A stretch of DNA of 7,190 nt from M269 sp964625615. GTDB taxonomy: Bacteria; Pseudomonadota; Gammaproteobacteria; Enterobacterales; Alteromonadaceae. The stretch lies in assembly GCA_964625615.1 (NCBI GenBank), contig CAZVDU010000184.1, positions 1 through 7,190 of the forward strand, written 5' to 3'. This document shows, in pieces, positions 6,637 through 7,190 of this stretch (position 1 is its first letter; the number at the start of each line of letters is the position of its first letter). The notes under the pieces were generated by a model. It was not told the origin of the DNA and did not search any database. It saw only the letters and a list, made by a program, of their open reading frames with translations. A program made the position numbers and the translations under genes.

Positions 6637-6650
6637 TGCAATCGTTTGCA
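6637..6650. promoter_or_regulatory. LacI-family-type operator, TGCAATCGTTTGCA
   Basis: This 14-base element is a palindrome centred on CG, with one mismatched pair next to the centre (TGCAA-T-CG-T-TTGCA). CG-centred palindromes of about this length are the hallmark of LacI/GalR-family operators that control sugar-use genes in gammaproteobacteria. It lies just upstream of the -35 box of the glycosidase-like gene, 63 bases from its ATG, and about 140 bases from the ATG of the divergent hydrolase gene. No LacI-family gene is in the window, so the regulator would be encoded elsewhere. Confidence 0.45.
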
Positions 6651-6727
6651 ACATGGGCGTGTTTAGCTAAGCGTTATTATGATTCAAGAGCAACAACCTA
6701 ATGTTTTCGAATAATGTCCGTTCTCGG

Positions 6728-6733
6728 TATACT
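6728..6733 (+). promoter_or_regulatory. Candidate -10 box for the lipoprotein hydrolase gene
   Basis: TATACT matches five of six consensus bases and lies 57 bases before the ATG at 6790. The -35 candidates at about 6704-6710 (TTTTCG, TTTCGA) are poor, so the assignment is weak. Nothing else in 6651-6789 reads as a gene or RNA. Confidence 0.3.
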
Positions 6734-6789
6734 ATCAAGGCAAGTTAGTCTAATGCTGTAATAACAGGTTTGTGGAGTGTAAGGTTGAG

Positions 6790-7190
6790 ATGAGTATCAG
6801 TGTACTAAAAAGGCAACTGTGCTTTTTATTACTACTAGGGTTGAGTGCATGTAGCACTGTACCTGAAAACCCTCGTTATATAGAGTCTGAGGACGAGATC
6901 ATGCCCGCAGTCTCTTCTTATCAAGAATATACCCGGAGTACTCGACAATGGCTGGCCCAAAATAGAGTGTATGTGACAGATGATCAACGAGCCGAGTTAG
7001 ATGCCAATACGCCTTATGCTGTGATCCCTAAAAAGCCTAATGGAAGAGGCGTGTTATTGGTTCACGGTTTAGGTGACTCTCCTTACTCTTTTATCGATAT
7101 TGGTCAGGAATTAGCAGATAGAGGTTACCTGGTCCATACCGTTTTGTTGCCTGGGCATGGCAGTAAACCGGGAGATATGTTGCATGTTAA
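6790..7190 (+). CDS. Alpha/beta hydrolase lipoprotein, N-terminal part (cut by window edge)
   Basis: An open frame runs from the ATG at 6790 to the end of the window, giving 133 residues. Residues 1-21 are a clear lipoprotein signal: Lys7-Arg8, a hydrophobic stretch of Leu and Phe, then the lipobox Leu18-Ser19-Ala20-Cys21. Ser22 follows the Cys, which favours the outer membrane. After a linker of about 60 residues comes the alpha/beta-hydrolase core. VLLVHGLGDSPYSF (88-101) carries the His92-Gly93 oxyanion-hole motif after strand beta3, and LPGHGSKPGDM (120-130) is the loop after strand beta4. This pattern is shared by monoacylglycerol lipase-like and other S33/carboxylesterase-type hydrolases. 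The catalytic Ser, Asp and His lie beyond the edge, so esterase or lipase activity is inferred. AAGG at 6781-6784 (five bases away) or GGAG at 6774-6777 (twelve bases away) could serve as ribosome binding site. An in-frame GTG at 6772 is a less likely start. The gene diverges from the secreted glycosidase-like gene. Confidence 0.87.
   Translation, partial: MSISVLKRQLCFLLLLGLSACSTVPENPRYIESEDEIMPAVSSYQEYTRSTRQWLAQNRVYVTDDQRAELDANTPYAVIPKKPNGRGVLLVHGLGDSPYSFIDIGQELADRGYLVHTVLLPGHGSKPGDMLHV

Overview
The window looks like chromosomal DNA from a free-living, probably marine gammaproteobacterium. The evidence is an AT-leaning base composition, compact genes, a LysR/GST divergent pair of proteobacterial type, two lipoproteins with Ser after the lipobox Cys (outer-membrane type sorting), and polysaccharide-active enzymes. 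Genus cannot be read from the sequence, and this placement is inference.

Layout, left to right. (1) Positions 1-265, minus strand: the N-terminal end of a lipoprotein GH13 alpha-amylase-like enzyme, cut by the window edge. (2) 351-1250, minus: a LysR-type regulator. (3) 1251-1351: a divergent promoter region with a perfect AGCAT-N11-ATGCT dyad that fits the LysR T-N11-A rule. (4) 1352-1963, plus: a glutathione S-transferase-like protein. (5) 2008-4113, plus, 44 bp after the GST and probably cotranscribed: a 701-residue redox fusion. Two PNPOx-like split-barrel units are joined to an FAD/NAD(P) ferredoxin-reductase module and a plant-type 2Fe-2S ferredoxin. (6) 4139-6574, minus, convergent with (5): an 811-residue secreted protein with a clan GH-D-like (GH27/31/36-like) TIM barrel, a beta-sandwich, a discoidin/CBM32-like domain and another C-terminal beta domain. 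(7) 6575-6789: an intergenic region with a good minus-strand promoter and a CG-centred LacI-type operator. (8) 6790-7190, plus: the N-terminal part of a lipoprotein alpha/beta hydrolase, cut by the right edge.

Two themes are interleaved. One is a regulator-GST-flavin reductase cassette that reads as a self-contained redox or electrophile-response unit: the LysR protein most likely controls the divergent GST-oxidoreductase operon through the dyad. The other is extracytoplasmic carbohydrate breakdown, with a GH13 lipoprotein on the left and a GH-D-like secreted enzyme with a LacI-type operator on the right. The natural substrates of the fusion oxidoreductase and of the GH-D-like enzyme cannot be assigned from sequence and are the most interesting unknowns. 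I see no RNA genes, CRISPR arrays, insertion sequences or convincing rho-independent terminators.
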